Numbered from the stretch's first letter, positions 1 to 7,036 are shown. The stretch is 7,683 nt of DNA from Burkholderiaceae bacterium (GCA_023262365.1 JALRBF010000132.1:1-7683); one strand, 5' to 3'. The notes: generated by a model not told the origin, from the letters alone. Program-made: numbers and translations.

Positions 1-2
1 GT

Positions 3-1208
3 GGCGAGTGGCGCGTAGAAAAACAGCGCTTGCGCTGGGAGGTGCTGGACGCCTTTGCCCAAGCCGCGCAGCAAGCCGGCATACCGGCCAGCACCGACTT
101 CAACGGCGGCAGCAACGAAGGCGTGGGCTACTTCGAAGTCAACCAGCACCGGGGCTGGCGCTGGAACACCACCAAAGCGTTTTTGCGCTCGGTGCAGCAC
201 CGCCCCAACCTGACGGTTTGGACCCACGCCCACGCTCAGGGGCTGCAGCTCGAACCCTCTGACCAAGGCTGGCGTTGCCACGGCCTGCACGTGCGGCGCG
301 GCCAACACATGCTTAACGTGCAGGCGCGCCAAGCCGTGGTGCTGGCCGCCGGCAGCATTGGCTCGCCGCAGTTGCTGCAGCTCTCGGGCATTGGCCCGGG
401 CACGGTGCTGCAGCGCGCCGGCGTGCCCGTGCAAATTGAGCTGCCCGGGGTCGGGGCCAATTTGCAAGACCACTTGCAAATTCGCGCGGTGTTTCAGGTT
501 GCCAACACCCGCACCCTGAACACCTTGGCCAACCACTGGTGGGGCAAGGCGCAAATTGGGCTGGAGTACCTGTGGCGCCGTACCGGGCCCATGAGCATGG
601 CACCCAGCCAGCTGGGCATTTTTACGCGTAGCCGACAAGGGCTGGCGTGGCCCAACATCCAGTTTCACGTGCAGCCGCTCAGCCTAGACGCCTTTGGCGA
701 GCCGCTGCACCGCTTTGACGCCATGACCGTCAGCGTGTGCAACCTAGCGCCCACCAGCCGCGGCACGGTGCACATACAGGGCCCCCAGGCCGAGACGCCA
801 CCGGCGATTGCGCCCAATTACTTGGCCACCGACGAAGACCGTCTGGTGGCTGCCGAATCGCTACGGGTGGCGCGGCACATTGCCCAGCAGCCAGCCATGG
901 CGCCGTATGCCCCGCAAGAAATTAAGCCTGGCGTGCAGTACCAAAGCGACGACGACCTGGCGCGCTTGGCCGGCGACATCGCCACCACCATTTTTCATCC
1001 GGTGGGCACCACCGCCATGGGCGGCAACGACGACCCCATGGCCGTGCTGGACGGCCGCATGCGCGTGCGCGACGGCCGTGGGGGGGTGGTGCAAGGCTTG
1101 CGCGTGGTGGACGCTGGGGCCATGCCCACCATTACCAGTGGCAACACCAACAGCCCCACCCTGATGATGGCCGAGAAAGCTGCCCGCTGGCTGCAGCAAC
1201 CGGCCTAA
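3..1208 (+). CDS. GMC-family FAD oxidoreductase (choline/alcohol dehydrogenase-like), 5'-truncated
   Basis: Flavoprotein of the glucose-methanol-choline family, which oxidises alcohols with bound FAD. The frame is open to the left edge, so the gene starts upstream; the ATG/TTG codons inside are not its start. The window holds 401 codons. Family members usually run about 530-560 residues, so the N-terminal GxGxxG FAD-binding segment is missing only because of the window edge. Counting from base 3, GMC signature 2 (GSIGSPQLLQLSGIG) lies at residues 117-131. The C-terminal catalytic pair is visible: His332 in 'FHPVGTTAMGG' and Asn381 in 'SGNTNSPTLMMAEKAA'. 'RPNLTVWTHA' near residue 67 is the usual strand after the FAD-contact region. 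The substrate cannot be read from the sequence; choline/BetA-like, aliphatic-alcohol and polyethylene-glycol dehydrogenases share these motifs. Stop is TAA at 1206-1208. The next gene is 223 nt away, with an intrinsic terminator between them. Family assignment is sure, substrate is not. Confidence 0.95.
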   Translation, partial: GEWRVEKQRLRWEVLDAFAQAAQQAGIPASTDFNGGSNEGVGYFEVNQHRGWRWNTTKAFLRSVQHRPNLTVWTHAHAQGLQLEPSDQGWRCHGLHVRRGQHMLNVQARQAVVLAAGSIGSPQLLQLSGIGPGTVLQRAGVPVQIELPGVGANLQDHLQIRAVFQVANTRTLNTLANHWWGKAQIGLEYLWRRTGPMSMAPSQLGIFTRSRQGLAWPNIQFHVQPLSLDAFGEPLHRFDAMTVSVCNLAPTSRGTVHIQGPQAETPPAIAPNYLATDEDRLVAAESLRVARHIAQQPAMAPYAPQEIKPGVQYQSDDDLARLAGDIATTIFHPVGTTAMGGNDDPMAVLDGRMRVRDGRGGVVQGLRVVDAGAMPTITSGNTNSPTLMMAEKAARWLQQPA

Positions 1209-1246
1209 CCACGCCACAAAACCCGCCAAAACTGGGGTTTACCCGG

Positions 1247-1275
1247 TTGGTCAGGGGTACAAAGCCCTCTACATT
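1247..1275 (+). promoter_or_regulatory. Candidate sigma70-type promoter for the 1282-1377 RNA
   Basis: TTGGTC at 1247-1252 (3 of 6 matches to the -35 consensus) is followed after exactly 17 nt by TACATT at 1270-1275 (4 of 6 to the -10 consensus). Transcription would start near 1282, just ahead of the first stem-loop of the RNA module. An inverted repeat, GCCCT at 1264-1268 and AGGGC at 1277-1281, brackets the -10 hexamer and could be an operator. This is motif reading only, and the -35 match is weak. Confidence 0.35.
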
Positions 1276-1281
1276 AAGGGC

Positions 1282-1377
1282 GTTGGTTGAAGTCCGATCG
1301 CTGCAACCGAACCCAGGAGACATAACAACCTGCCTCAGGCAGGGATCCACACGCCGGCTTCAAGCCGGCGTTTTTTT
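1282..1377 (+). ncRNA. Candidate small RNA or structured leader, three stem-loops ending in an intrinsic terminator
   Basis: An intergenic stretch of about 95 nt folds by eye into three consecutive hairpins. First, 1282-1289 pairs with 1304-1312 (GTTGGTTG with CAACCGAAC, one bulged G). Second, CCTGCC at 1329-1334 pairs with GGCAGG at 1338-1343. Third is the terminator stem at 1351-1371. The second and third hairpins both close on the triloop TCA. Between the first and second is a single-stranded, Shine-Dalgarno-like stretch (CAGGAGA, 1314-1320) with no ATG, GTG or TTG at a usable distance. A promoter-like sequence sits just upstream. I do not recognise the RNA family. Alternatives are a 3'UTR of the GMC gene, an attenuator-type leader of the transporter at 1432, or the promoter, ribosome site and terminator left after loss of a gene. 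Confidence 0.35.
1351..1377 (+). terminator. Rho-independent terminator
   Basis: A perfect 9-bp GC-rich stem (ACGCCGGCT at 1351-1359, AGCCGGCGT at 1363-1371) with loop TCA is followed directly by T residues through 1377 (seven Ts at 1371-1377). The opposite strand has no matching T tract, so it acts on rightward transcripts only. It lies 143 nt past the GMC stop and 55 nt before the chosen start of the transporter gene. It can end the GMC transcript, a small RNA, or a leader for the transporter. Confidence 0.9.
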
Positions 1378-1388
1378 GGCCGTACCAT

Positions 1389-1403
1389 GCCGCCACGTGC
1401 GGC
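1389..1403 (+). other. Small inverted repeat in the transporter leader
   Basis: GCCGC at 1389-1393 and GCGGC at 1399-1403 can form a 5-bp hairpin with loop CACGT between the terminator and the transporter ribosome site. The palindrome CACGTG spans 1394-1399. Function unknown; it may be chance in GC-rich DNA. Confidence 0.25.
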
Positions 1404-1420
1404 GTTGGCGCCCGGCACTG

Positions 1421-1425
1421 AAAGG
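1421..1425 (+). promoter_or_regulatory. Ribosome binding site deciding the transporter start
   Basis: AAAGG lies six bases before the ATG at 1432. The upstream in-frame ATG at 1387 has no purine-rich site and would start only 10 nt after the terminator T tract, so 1432 is preferred. Confidence 0.6.
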
Positions 1426-1431
1426 CAGAAC

Positions 1432-2205
1432 ATGGGGCTCGAAGGGATGGATTGGGGCTTGCTGCTGGCCGCTGCGGCGTTAGCCGGGTTTTTGGATGCG
1501 CTGGTCGGCGGTGGGGGCCTGGTGCTGGTGCCCTCGGTGTTTGCGCTGTGGCCGCAAGGGCACCCGGCCAACTTGTTTGCCTTAAACAAAGCCGTGTCGA
1601 TTTGGGGCACCGCCGTGGCCGGGGTGCGCTACGCGCGCCGCGTGCGCATGGTGTGGGCCGCGCTGTTGCCTGCCGTGGGTTGTGCTTTGGTGGGTTCGGG
1701 GGCGGGCGCGTGGCTGGTCACGCGGGTTGACCCCCAGGCGTTTCGGCTGGCGCTGCCGTGGGCGCTGGCGGCGCTGCTGCTGTATACCCTAGCCAAAAAA
1801 GACTTGGGCCTGCACCATGCCCCGCGCCTGGGCGCGCGTGCCCAAGCCGTGGCCATGGCCTTGGCCGGTTTGCTCATTGGCGCTTACGACGGGTTTTTTG
1901 GCCCCGGAACAGGCAGCTTTTTGGTGTTTGTGCTAGTACGCACCTTGGGCTTTGATTTTTTGCACGCCAGCGCGCACGCCAAGGTGCTGAACACCGCCTC
2001 CAATTTGGCGGCTTGGCTATGGTTTGGCTGGCATGGCTACGTGTGGTGGGGGGTGGCGCTGGGCGCGGCCGTGGCCAACGTGGCCGGGGGCTGGTTGGGC
2101 GCCAGTATGGCCTTGCGCCGGGGTGCGGGCTTTGTGCGCGTGGTGTTTTTGGTGGTGGTGGCGTTGCTTATTGCCAAAACCGCGCACCAGGCGTACGCCA
2201 CCTAA
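1432..2205 (+). CDS. TSUP-family (TauE/SafE, YfcA-like) membrane transporter
   Basis: Polytopic inner-membrane protein of 257 residues, the usual length for the TauE/SafE (DUF81) family. It shows the internal two-fold repeat typical of the family. The first half has 'AGFLDALVGGGGLVLVP' at about residues 18-34, then 'NKAVSIWGT'. The second half has 'YDGFFGPGTGSF' at about 152-163, then 'HAKVLNTASNLAAW'. These motifs closely resemble Escherichia coli YfcA. About eight hydrophobic segments are visible, ending in 'VVFLVVVALLIAK'. Family members are proposed to export or import small sulfur-containing or organic anions such as sulfite, sulfoacetate or thiosulfate; YfcA's own substrate is not something I can state. 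The start is chosen from the AAAGG site at 1421. No clear promoter is visible between the terminator at 1377 and the start, so expression may depend on readthrough. The TAA stop overlaps the mrdA stop on the other strand. No sulfur-metabolism gene lies nearby. Confidence 0.92.
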   Translation: MGLEGMDWGLLLAAAALAGFLDALVGGGGLVLVPSVFALWPQGHPANLFALNKAVSIWGTAVAGVRYARRVRMVWAALLPAVGCALVGSGAGAWLVTRVDPQAFRLALPWALAALLLYTLAKKDLGLHHAPRLGARAQAVAMALAGLLIGAYDGFFGPGTGSFLVFVLVRTLGFDFLHASAHAKVLNTASNLAAWLWFGWHGYVWWGVALGAAVANVAGGWLGASMALRRGAGFVRVVFLVVVALLIAKTAHQAYAT

Positions 2206-4217
2206 TTGGCGGGGGGCGCCCCAGGTGGCGGTGGCGCCACGCGGCTGGCCGCGGTCATCTCAACAAACCCGGGCAAGGCTTGCAGCGGCACATCCGAGAC
2301 GCTTCTGGCTGGCCCGATGGGCACACGTGCGTTGCCTTGTTGCACGGCGGCAATGTCGGCTTCGCTTGGGTATTGGTTCAGCAGCCAGTAGTCCATGACG
2401 CGGCGCACAATGGGCGCGGCGGCCGTGGCGCCAAAGCCGGCGTTCTCCACAATGGCCGCCACCACCAAGCGCGGCGCCTCGGCCGGGGCAAAACCAATGT
2501 ACAGCGAGTGGTCACGCTGGCGCTCGTCAAGCTTGGCGGCGTCGTACTTGTCGTCTTGTGCAATGGTCACGGCCTGCGCCGTGCCGGTTTTGCCGCCGCT
2601 GGTGTAGGCTGCGCCGGCAAACACGCCGCGCGAGGTGCCCTCTTGGGTTACGCCCACCATGGCCTCGCGCACCATGGCCAGGTGCTGGCTTTCGTAGCCC
2701 AGCGGGGTGCGGGTCGCGGCAATGTCTTCTGGGCTGCGCTGCAGTAAGTGCGGCAGCACGCGCACCCCGCCATTAACCAGTGCCGAGGTGGCGGTGGCCA
2801 ATTGCAACGGGGTAAAGGTGTTGTAGCCCTGGCCAATGCCCAAAGAGACCGTCTCACCCGCATACCAGCGCTGCTGCTCGGGCTTGCCAAAGTGGCGCCG
2901 CTTCCACGCCTGACTGGGTAGCACCCCACTGAGCTCGCCGCGCAAGTCAATACCAGTGCGTGCGCCAAAGCCCAGGCGTTGCATGAAGTCGTGAATCGTG
3001 TCCACCCCCAACTCGTTGGCCAAGGTGTAGTAGTACACGTTGCTTGACTTGATGATGCTGGTGCGCAGGTTCACCGGCCCGAGGCCGCCCTCCCCGTGGC
3101 TGCGAAACACGTGGCCGCCAAAGTTCCAGTAGCCTGGGTCTTGAATCACGGTGGAGGCTTGTCGCTTGCCGCTGCTGAGCGCCAGCAACGCCATGAAAGG
3201 CTTGTAGGTTGAACCCGGTGGGTAGGTGCCGCGAATGGCGCGGTTCAGCAGCGGCGTGTCCAGCGACTCGTTGAGCGTGCGCCAGCTGGTCGTGTCAATG
3301 CCTTCAACAAACAAATTGGGGTCAAACACCGGCATGCTCACCAGCGCCAAAATGTCGCCGCTGCGTGGGTCCATCGCCACCAGGGCGCCGCGTCGGTTGC
3401 CGTATAGCCGCTCCACCAACTGTTGCAGTTTGATGTCAAGGGTCAGCTGCAGGTCTTGTCCCGCGCGCGCTGGGGTGCGCGCAAGGGTACGCACGGGGTG
3501 GCCGCTGGCCGAGGTCTCAACCCGTGCGTGGCCCGATTGGCCGTGCAGTTGGCTTTCGTAGTATTCCTCAATGCCGCGCTTGCCCATGTAATCGGTGCCG
3601 CGGTAGTTGGCTTGCTCGGTCTCGCTCCACTTCTGCATTGCGGTTTTGTCACGCGGGCTGATGCGCCCGATGTAACCCACCAAATGACTGGCCGACGCCC
3701 CCAACGGGTACATGCGAAACAAGCCAGCGGCCAGCTCCACGCCATCAAAGCGGTATTGCTGCGCTGCAAAGCGCGCCACTTCGTCGTCGCTGAGCTGGTT
3801 GCGCAGCGTAATGGCGTCAAAGCTGCGGCTTTCTTTGCGCAGCTGGGCAAAGCGGCGCAGCGTGCGCGGCGAGAGTTCAACCAGCTTGCCCACCTCGGCC
3901 AGCGTGGCCTGCATGTCGGCCACCTTAGAGGGCGTGACCTGCAACGCGTACGACGCGAAGTTGGTGGCCAGCACCACGCCGTTACGGTCGCGTATTTCGC
4001 CTCGCTTGGGCACCACCGGAATCACGGCGGTGCGATTGGCCTCGGCGCGGGCCAGCATGTCTTGGTACTGCCATACTTGCAAATAGGTCAAGCGCAAACC
4101 CAACAGCAACAGCAGCAGCAGGGTCGCAGCCCCGGCCACCAGCAGCCGTTGGCGAAAGCGCTCCAACTCGGCCTCGACGTCGCGCAGGGTGGCCAGTTCA
4201 GACGAGTACAGCGCCAT
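2202..4217 (-). CDS. mrdA: Peptidoglycan D,D-transpeptidase PBP2 (elongasome)
   Basis: Class B penicillin-binding protein that cross-links new lateral-wall peptidoglycan in the periplasm, partner of RodA and MreC. It has 671 residues; E. coli PBP2 has 633. A short cytoplasmic tail is followed by one membrane anchor at about residues 25-47 and then the pedestal domain, opening with 'KRGEIRDRNGVVLATN' (71-86). The transpeptidase motifs are intact: S336-TYK339 (active serine and lysine), S391-S-N393, and K543-TGT546, at nearly the same positions as in E. coli PBP2. The C-terminus ends in a proline-rich tail (APPPPGAPPAN). The ATG at 4217 lies 2 nt after the mreD stop with no Shine-Dalgarno sequence before it, which suggests translational coupling. 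It is the last gene of the visible operon. Its TAG stop (2204-2202) overlaps the convergent transporter stop, and no rodA follows. The antibiotic target mecillinam acts on this family (established knowledge). Confidence 0.98.
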   Translation of the reverse strand: MALYSSELATLRDVEAELERFRQRLLVAGAATLLLLLLLGLRLTYLQVWQYQDMLARAEANRTAVIPVVPKRGEIRDRNGVVLATNFASYALQVTPSKVADMQATLAEVGKLVELSPRTLRRFAQLRKESRSFDAITLRNQLSDDEVARFAAQQYRFDGVELAAGLFRMYPLGASASHLVGYIGRISPRDKTAMQKWSETEQANYRGTDYMGKRGIEEYYESQLHGQSGHARVETSASGHPVRTLARTPARAGQDLQLTLDIKLQQLVERLYGNRRGALVAMDPRSGDILALVSMPVFDPNLFVEGIDTTSWRTLNESLDTPLLNRAIRGTYPPGSTYKPFMALLALSSGKRQASTVIQDPGYWNFGGHVFRSHGEGGLGPVNLRTSIIKSSNVYYYTLANELGVDTIHDFMQRLGFGARTGIDLRGELSGVLPSQAWKRRHFGKPEQQRWYAGETVSLGIGQGYNTFTPLQLATATSALVNGGVRVLPHLLQRSPEDIAATRTPLGYESQHLAMVREAMVGVTQEGTSRGVFAGAAYTSGGKTGTAQAVTIAQDDKYDAAKLDERQRDHSLYIGFAPAEAPRLVVAAIVENAGFGATAAAPIVRRVMDYWLLNQYPSEADIAAVQQGNARVPIGPARSVSDVPLQALPGFVEMTAASRVAPPPPGAPPAN
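4101..4122 (-). repeat. Short CTG/TTG codon repeat encoding the PBP2 membrane-anchor leucine run
   Basis: Tandem CTG/TTG leucine codons encode seven consecutive leucines (residues 33-39) in the membrane anchor of PBP2. The plus strand reads as repeated CAG/CAA. The tract is short and explained by the hydrophobic helix, but it is the one microsatellite-like run in the window. Confidence 0.5.
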
Positions 4218-4219
4218 GG

Positions 4220-4747
4220 CTAGAGCGGCCGGTTTTCGTCCACGTCATGCGGACGGCGCTGCGGCGCCAACAGTAGCAACACCGCCACCGGCCACAGCAG
4301 GCCTTCGAGCAGTGGCGCCAGCAGCACCGCCGGCGGCATCAGCCCATCGCCGGCAAGCAGCCGCACCACCCACTGCACACAATGCCCCGCAAAAAACAAA
4401 ATGCTCAACTGCATGGCCTGACTGCTTAGGCTAAACCAAGTAATGCGGCGATGCATGGACGTGCCCACGTAGGCCATGATGGCGTACGCGGCGGCGTGCT
4501 GGCCCAGCAGCGACGATTGGTGCACATCCAACAAAAACCCAAACACAAACGCCGCCCCCACCCCCACGCGCCGCGGTTGGTGAATAGCCCAAAACACCAG
4601 CGTCACGGCCAGCACATCGGGCAGCCACCACTGTTGGCCGCCGCTCCACTGGTCCAATGCCATGGTGGCCACCAGTGCACTCAGCAGCGTGCCCCAAATA
4701 AAGCGGGGCGAGGCCGGCAGCAGCAACGCTTGCCCGGCGTGCATCAT
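4220..4747 (-). CDS. mreD: Rod shape-determining protein MreD
   Basis: Small integral inner-membrane protein of the elongasome that works with MreC to connect cytoplasmic MreB to the wall-synthesis enzymes. It has 175 residues, normal for the family, with five or so hydrophobic segments. Family landmarks include the N-terminal 'LLLPASPRFIWGTLLSAL', the central 'PDVLAVTLVFWAIHQPRRVG' (43-62), 'FLLDVHQSSLLGQHAAAYAI' (71-90, a well-kept MreD signature), and 'LLWPVAVLLLLAPQRRP' near the C-terminus. The ATG at 4747 overlaps the mreC TGA as ATGA, and a second in-frame ATG follows at once (4744). GAGGT inside the end of mreC lies six bases upstream of the first ATG. The TAG stop is 2 nt before mrdA. 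Identity rests on motifs plus its place between mreC and mrdA. Confidence 0.96.
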   Translation of the reverse strand: MMHAGQALLLPASPRFIWGTLLSALVATMALDQWSGGQQWWLPDVLAVTLVFWAIHQPRRVGVGAAFVFGFLLDVHQSSLLGQHAAAYAIMAYVGTSMHRRITWFSLSSQAMQLSILFFAGHCVQWVVRLLAGDGLMPPAVLLAPLLEGLLWPVAVLLLLAPQRRPHDVDENRPL

Positions 4748-5616
4748 GGTTTGACCTCGACTTGGGCGCCGTCTTGGCGTGGCATCACCAACAAAAATTG
4801 TGTCGCATCCACCGCTGCCAAGGGCTTGGCGCCAATGTCGGCAAAGCTGGCATCGGCTTGCGGCCTAACGTAAACCACCTCGGCAATGCGCAGCCCAATG
4901 GGGTACACCCCGTCGGTGCCGCTGGTCACGAGTATGTCGCCAGGCTGCACGTCGCTGCCATTGGGCGTGTAGCGCAGCGCCAGCAAATCGGCTGTGCCCA
5001 GCCCGTACAACACGCCGTACTGTCCGGTGCGCGCGTTGCGTACGGGGGTAATTTGTTGCTCGTCAATCACCAGCGTGGCCGTGGCCGACCACGGCTGGAC
5101 GCGGGTAATTTGCCCAGCCACACCGTGGGCATCCACCACCGCCGCTCCGGGTGTCACGCCATGCCTGGCGCCGCGGTTGATCACCCATTGTTGCCGCAGC
5201 GGGTCGGGCACTTGGTACACCACCTGTGCGCCGATGCTGGGTTGGCTCAGGCTTTGCTGTAAACCCAGCAGTTCGCGTAGCGCTTGGTTTTCTTCTTGCA
5301 GCGACTCTAGGCTTAGCGTGCGGCCACTGGTTTGCAGCAGCCCTTGCTCAAGTTGGGCAATACTTTGTTGCGCTTGATGCAGGCCTTGTAGGTAGCCCGC
5401 TAGCCAGCGCGCGCCTTGCACGGGTTGGGCCAAGGCCACTTGCAGCGGCTGCAGCACGGTAGCGGCCACGTTGCGCAACTGCGGCCCCCACGTCCATTGC
5501 CGGTCGGCCACCATCAGCAGCACGCTGAGCACCATCAGCAGCACCAGTTTGGTAAAGGCCGATGTCCCCTGTTTAAAAAATGCCGGGGGCGTGCGCTCCA
5601 GCGTGGCAATGGACAT
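4744..5616 (-). CDS. mreC: Cell-shape protein MreC
   Basis: Single-pass inner-membrane protein with a periplasmic domain that activates the PBP2/RodA synthase and scaffolds the elongasome. It has 290 residues, within the family range. The order is: cytoplasmic N-tail with 'ERTPPAFFKQG' (7-17), typical of Burkholderiales; membrane helix at about 22-38; a periplasmic helical, probably coiled-coil, region at about 75-120, rich in Gln, Leu and Glu; then the paired beta-barrel domain from about 127. 'TSGTDGVYPIGLRIAEVVYV' (231-250) is the conserved C-terminal MreC block. The ATG at 5616 lies 14 nt after the mreB stop. The gap is a C run followed by GCTGCCGC, with no Shine-Dalgarno sequence, and no upstream in-frame start exists before the mreB stop region. 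It ends in an ATGA overlap with mreD. Confidence 0.97.
   Translation of the reverse strand: MSIATLERTPPAFFKQGTSAFTKLVLLMVLSVLLMVADRQWTWGPQLRNVAATVLQPLQVALAQPVQGARWLAGYLQGLHQAQQSIAQLEQGLLQTSGRTLSLESLQEENQALRELLGLQQSLSQPSIGAQVVYQVPDPLRQQWVINRGARHGVTPGAAVVDAHGVAGQITRVQPWSATATLVIDEQQITPVRNARTGQYGVLYGLGTADLLALRYTPNGSDVQPGDILVTSGTDGVYPIGLRIAEVVYVRPQADASFADIGAKPLAAVDATQFLLVMPRQDGAQVEVKP
4754..4758 (-). promoter_or_regulatory. Ribosome binding site of mreD within mreC
   Basis: On the minus strand GAGGT, a perfect match to part of the Shine-Dalgarno consensus, stands six bases before the mreD ATG at 4747, inside the last codons of mreC. It is the only good ribosome site in the mre-mrdA operon and favours 4747 over the following ATG at 4744. 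Confidence 0.65.
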
Positions 5617-5630
5617 GCGGCAGCGGGGGG

Positions 5631-6677
<1,047 letters not shown>

Positions 6678-6718
6678 TCAGTTGCGCCGCAATGGGTAAG
6701 GTAAGACGTGAACCAGCG

Positions 6719-6724
6719 GATAAT
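6719..6724 (+). promoter_or_regulatory. Candidate -10 element for gatCA
   Basis: GATAAT (5 of 6 matches to TATAAT) at 6719-6724. A start site about seven bases downstream falls near 6731, only some six bases before the gatC ATG. I find no good -35 hexamer at 16-18 nt. It overlaps the mreB -10 on the other strand by five bases. Confidence 0.4.
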
Positions 6725-6746
6725 ATCATTGCCCTCATGACGTTAA
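6720..6746 (-). promoter_or_regulatory. Candidate extended -10 promoter of the mreBCD-mrdA operon
   Basis: On the minus strand TGATATTAT (6728-6720) is an extended -10 element: TGn followed by TATTAT, 5 of 6 matches to TATAAT. TTAACG (6746-6741) lies 15 nt upstream as a weak -35, inside the first codons of gatC. Transcription would start near 6713, about 38 nt before the mreB ATG. It shares its AT-rich core with the gatC -10. Confidence 0.55.
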
Positions 6747-7036
6747 CCGCCCAAGACATCGCCCGGCTGGCCCAATTGGCCCGCCTTCGCCCCTCACCCG
6801 AGCAAACCGAACGTTTGGTGGGTGAACTCAATGCATTTTTTGATCTGGTGCAGCGCATGCAGGCGGTGGACACCCAAGGCGTGGTGCCCCTGGCCCACCC
6901 CACCAGCGTGGTGCGCGAGGTGGCCTTGCGCCTGGCCCAAGACAGCGCAACCGAGCAGGTTGACCGCCAAGCCAACCAACGCAGCGCCCCAGCCGTGCAA
7001 GACGGCCTGTACCTGGTGCCGCGGGTGGTCGAATGA
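6737..7036 (+). CDS. gatC: Asp-tRNA(Asn)/Glu-tRNA(Gln) amidotransferase subunit C
   Basis: Smallest subunit of the cytoplasmic GatCAB amidotransferase, which converts mischarged Asp-tRNA(Asn) and/or Glu-tRNA(Gln) to the correct amidated form. GatC wraps around GatA and stabilises the GatA-GatB complex. It has 99 residues, the normal size. The N-terminal helix '[17 protein letters not shown]', the middle '[21 protein letters not shown]', and the C-terminal '[20 protein letters not shown]' are all family landmarks. The ATG at 6737 gives the usual N-terminus. An in-frame ATG at 6692 would add 15 unlike residues and would lie upstream of the predicted start of transcription. No Shine-Dalgarno sequence precedes 6737. 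It ends in an ATGA overlap with gatA. Which tRNA is served depends on whether the genome has AsnRS and GlnRS, not visible here. Confidence 0.96.
   Translation: MTLTAQDIARLAQLARLRPSPEQTERLVGELNAFFDLVQRMQAVDTQGVVPLAHPTSVVREVALRLAQDSATEQVDRQANQRSAPAVQDGLYLVPRVVE

Noticed and set aside
861..1229. Minus-strand open frame opposite the GMC C-terminus
   Set aside because: His/Gly/Ala-rich shadow of the conserved catalytic region of the oxidoreductase.
1219..1240. Inverted repeat AAACCC / GGGTTT just after the GMC stop, as a terminator
   Set aside because: Only six pairs, a 10-nt loop and no T tract after it; the strong terminator is at 1351-1377.
1387..1431. Earlier ATG at 1387 as the transporter start
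   Set aside because: No ribosome site, begins 10 nt after the terminator, and adds 15 residues not expected before the first membrane helix.
2215..2238. Two GGCGCC copies that could form a stem at the mrdA 3' end
   Set aside because: They lie in codons for the proline-rich tail of PBP2, the loop is long, and no T tract follows on either strand.
2013..2747. Plus-strand open frame of 244 codons across the transporter/mrdA junction
   Set aside because: It overlaps two well-supported genes in another frame; the translation is Gly/Arg/His-rich without domain features.
3423..4223. Plus-strand open frame of 266 codons opposite mrdA
   Set aside because: It is antisense to the conserved N-terminal half of PBP2, has a low-complexity, His/Gln/Arg-rich translation with no known motif, and reflects GC-rich codon structure of the real gene.
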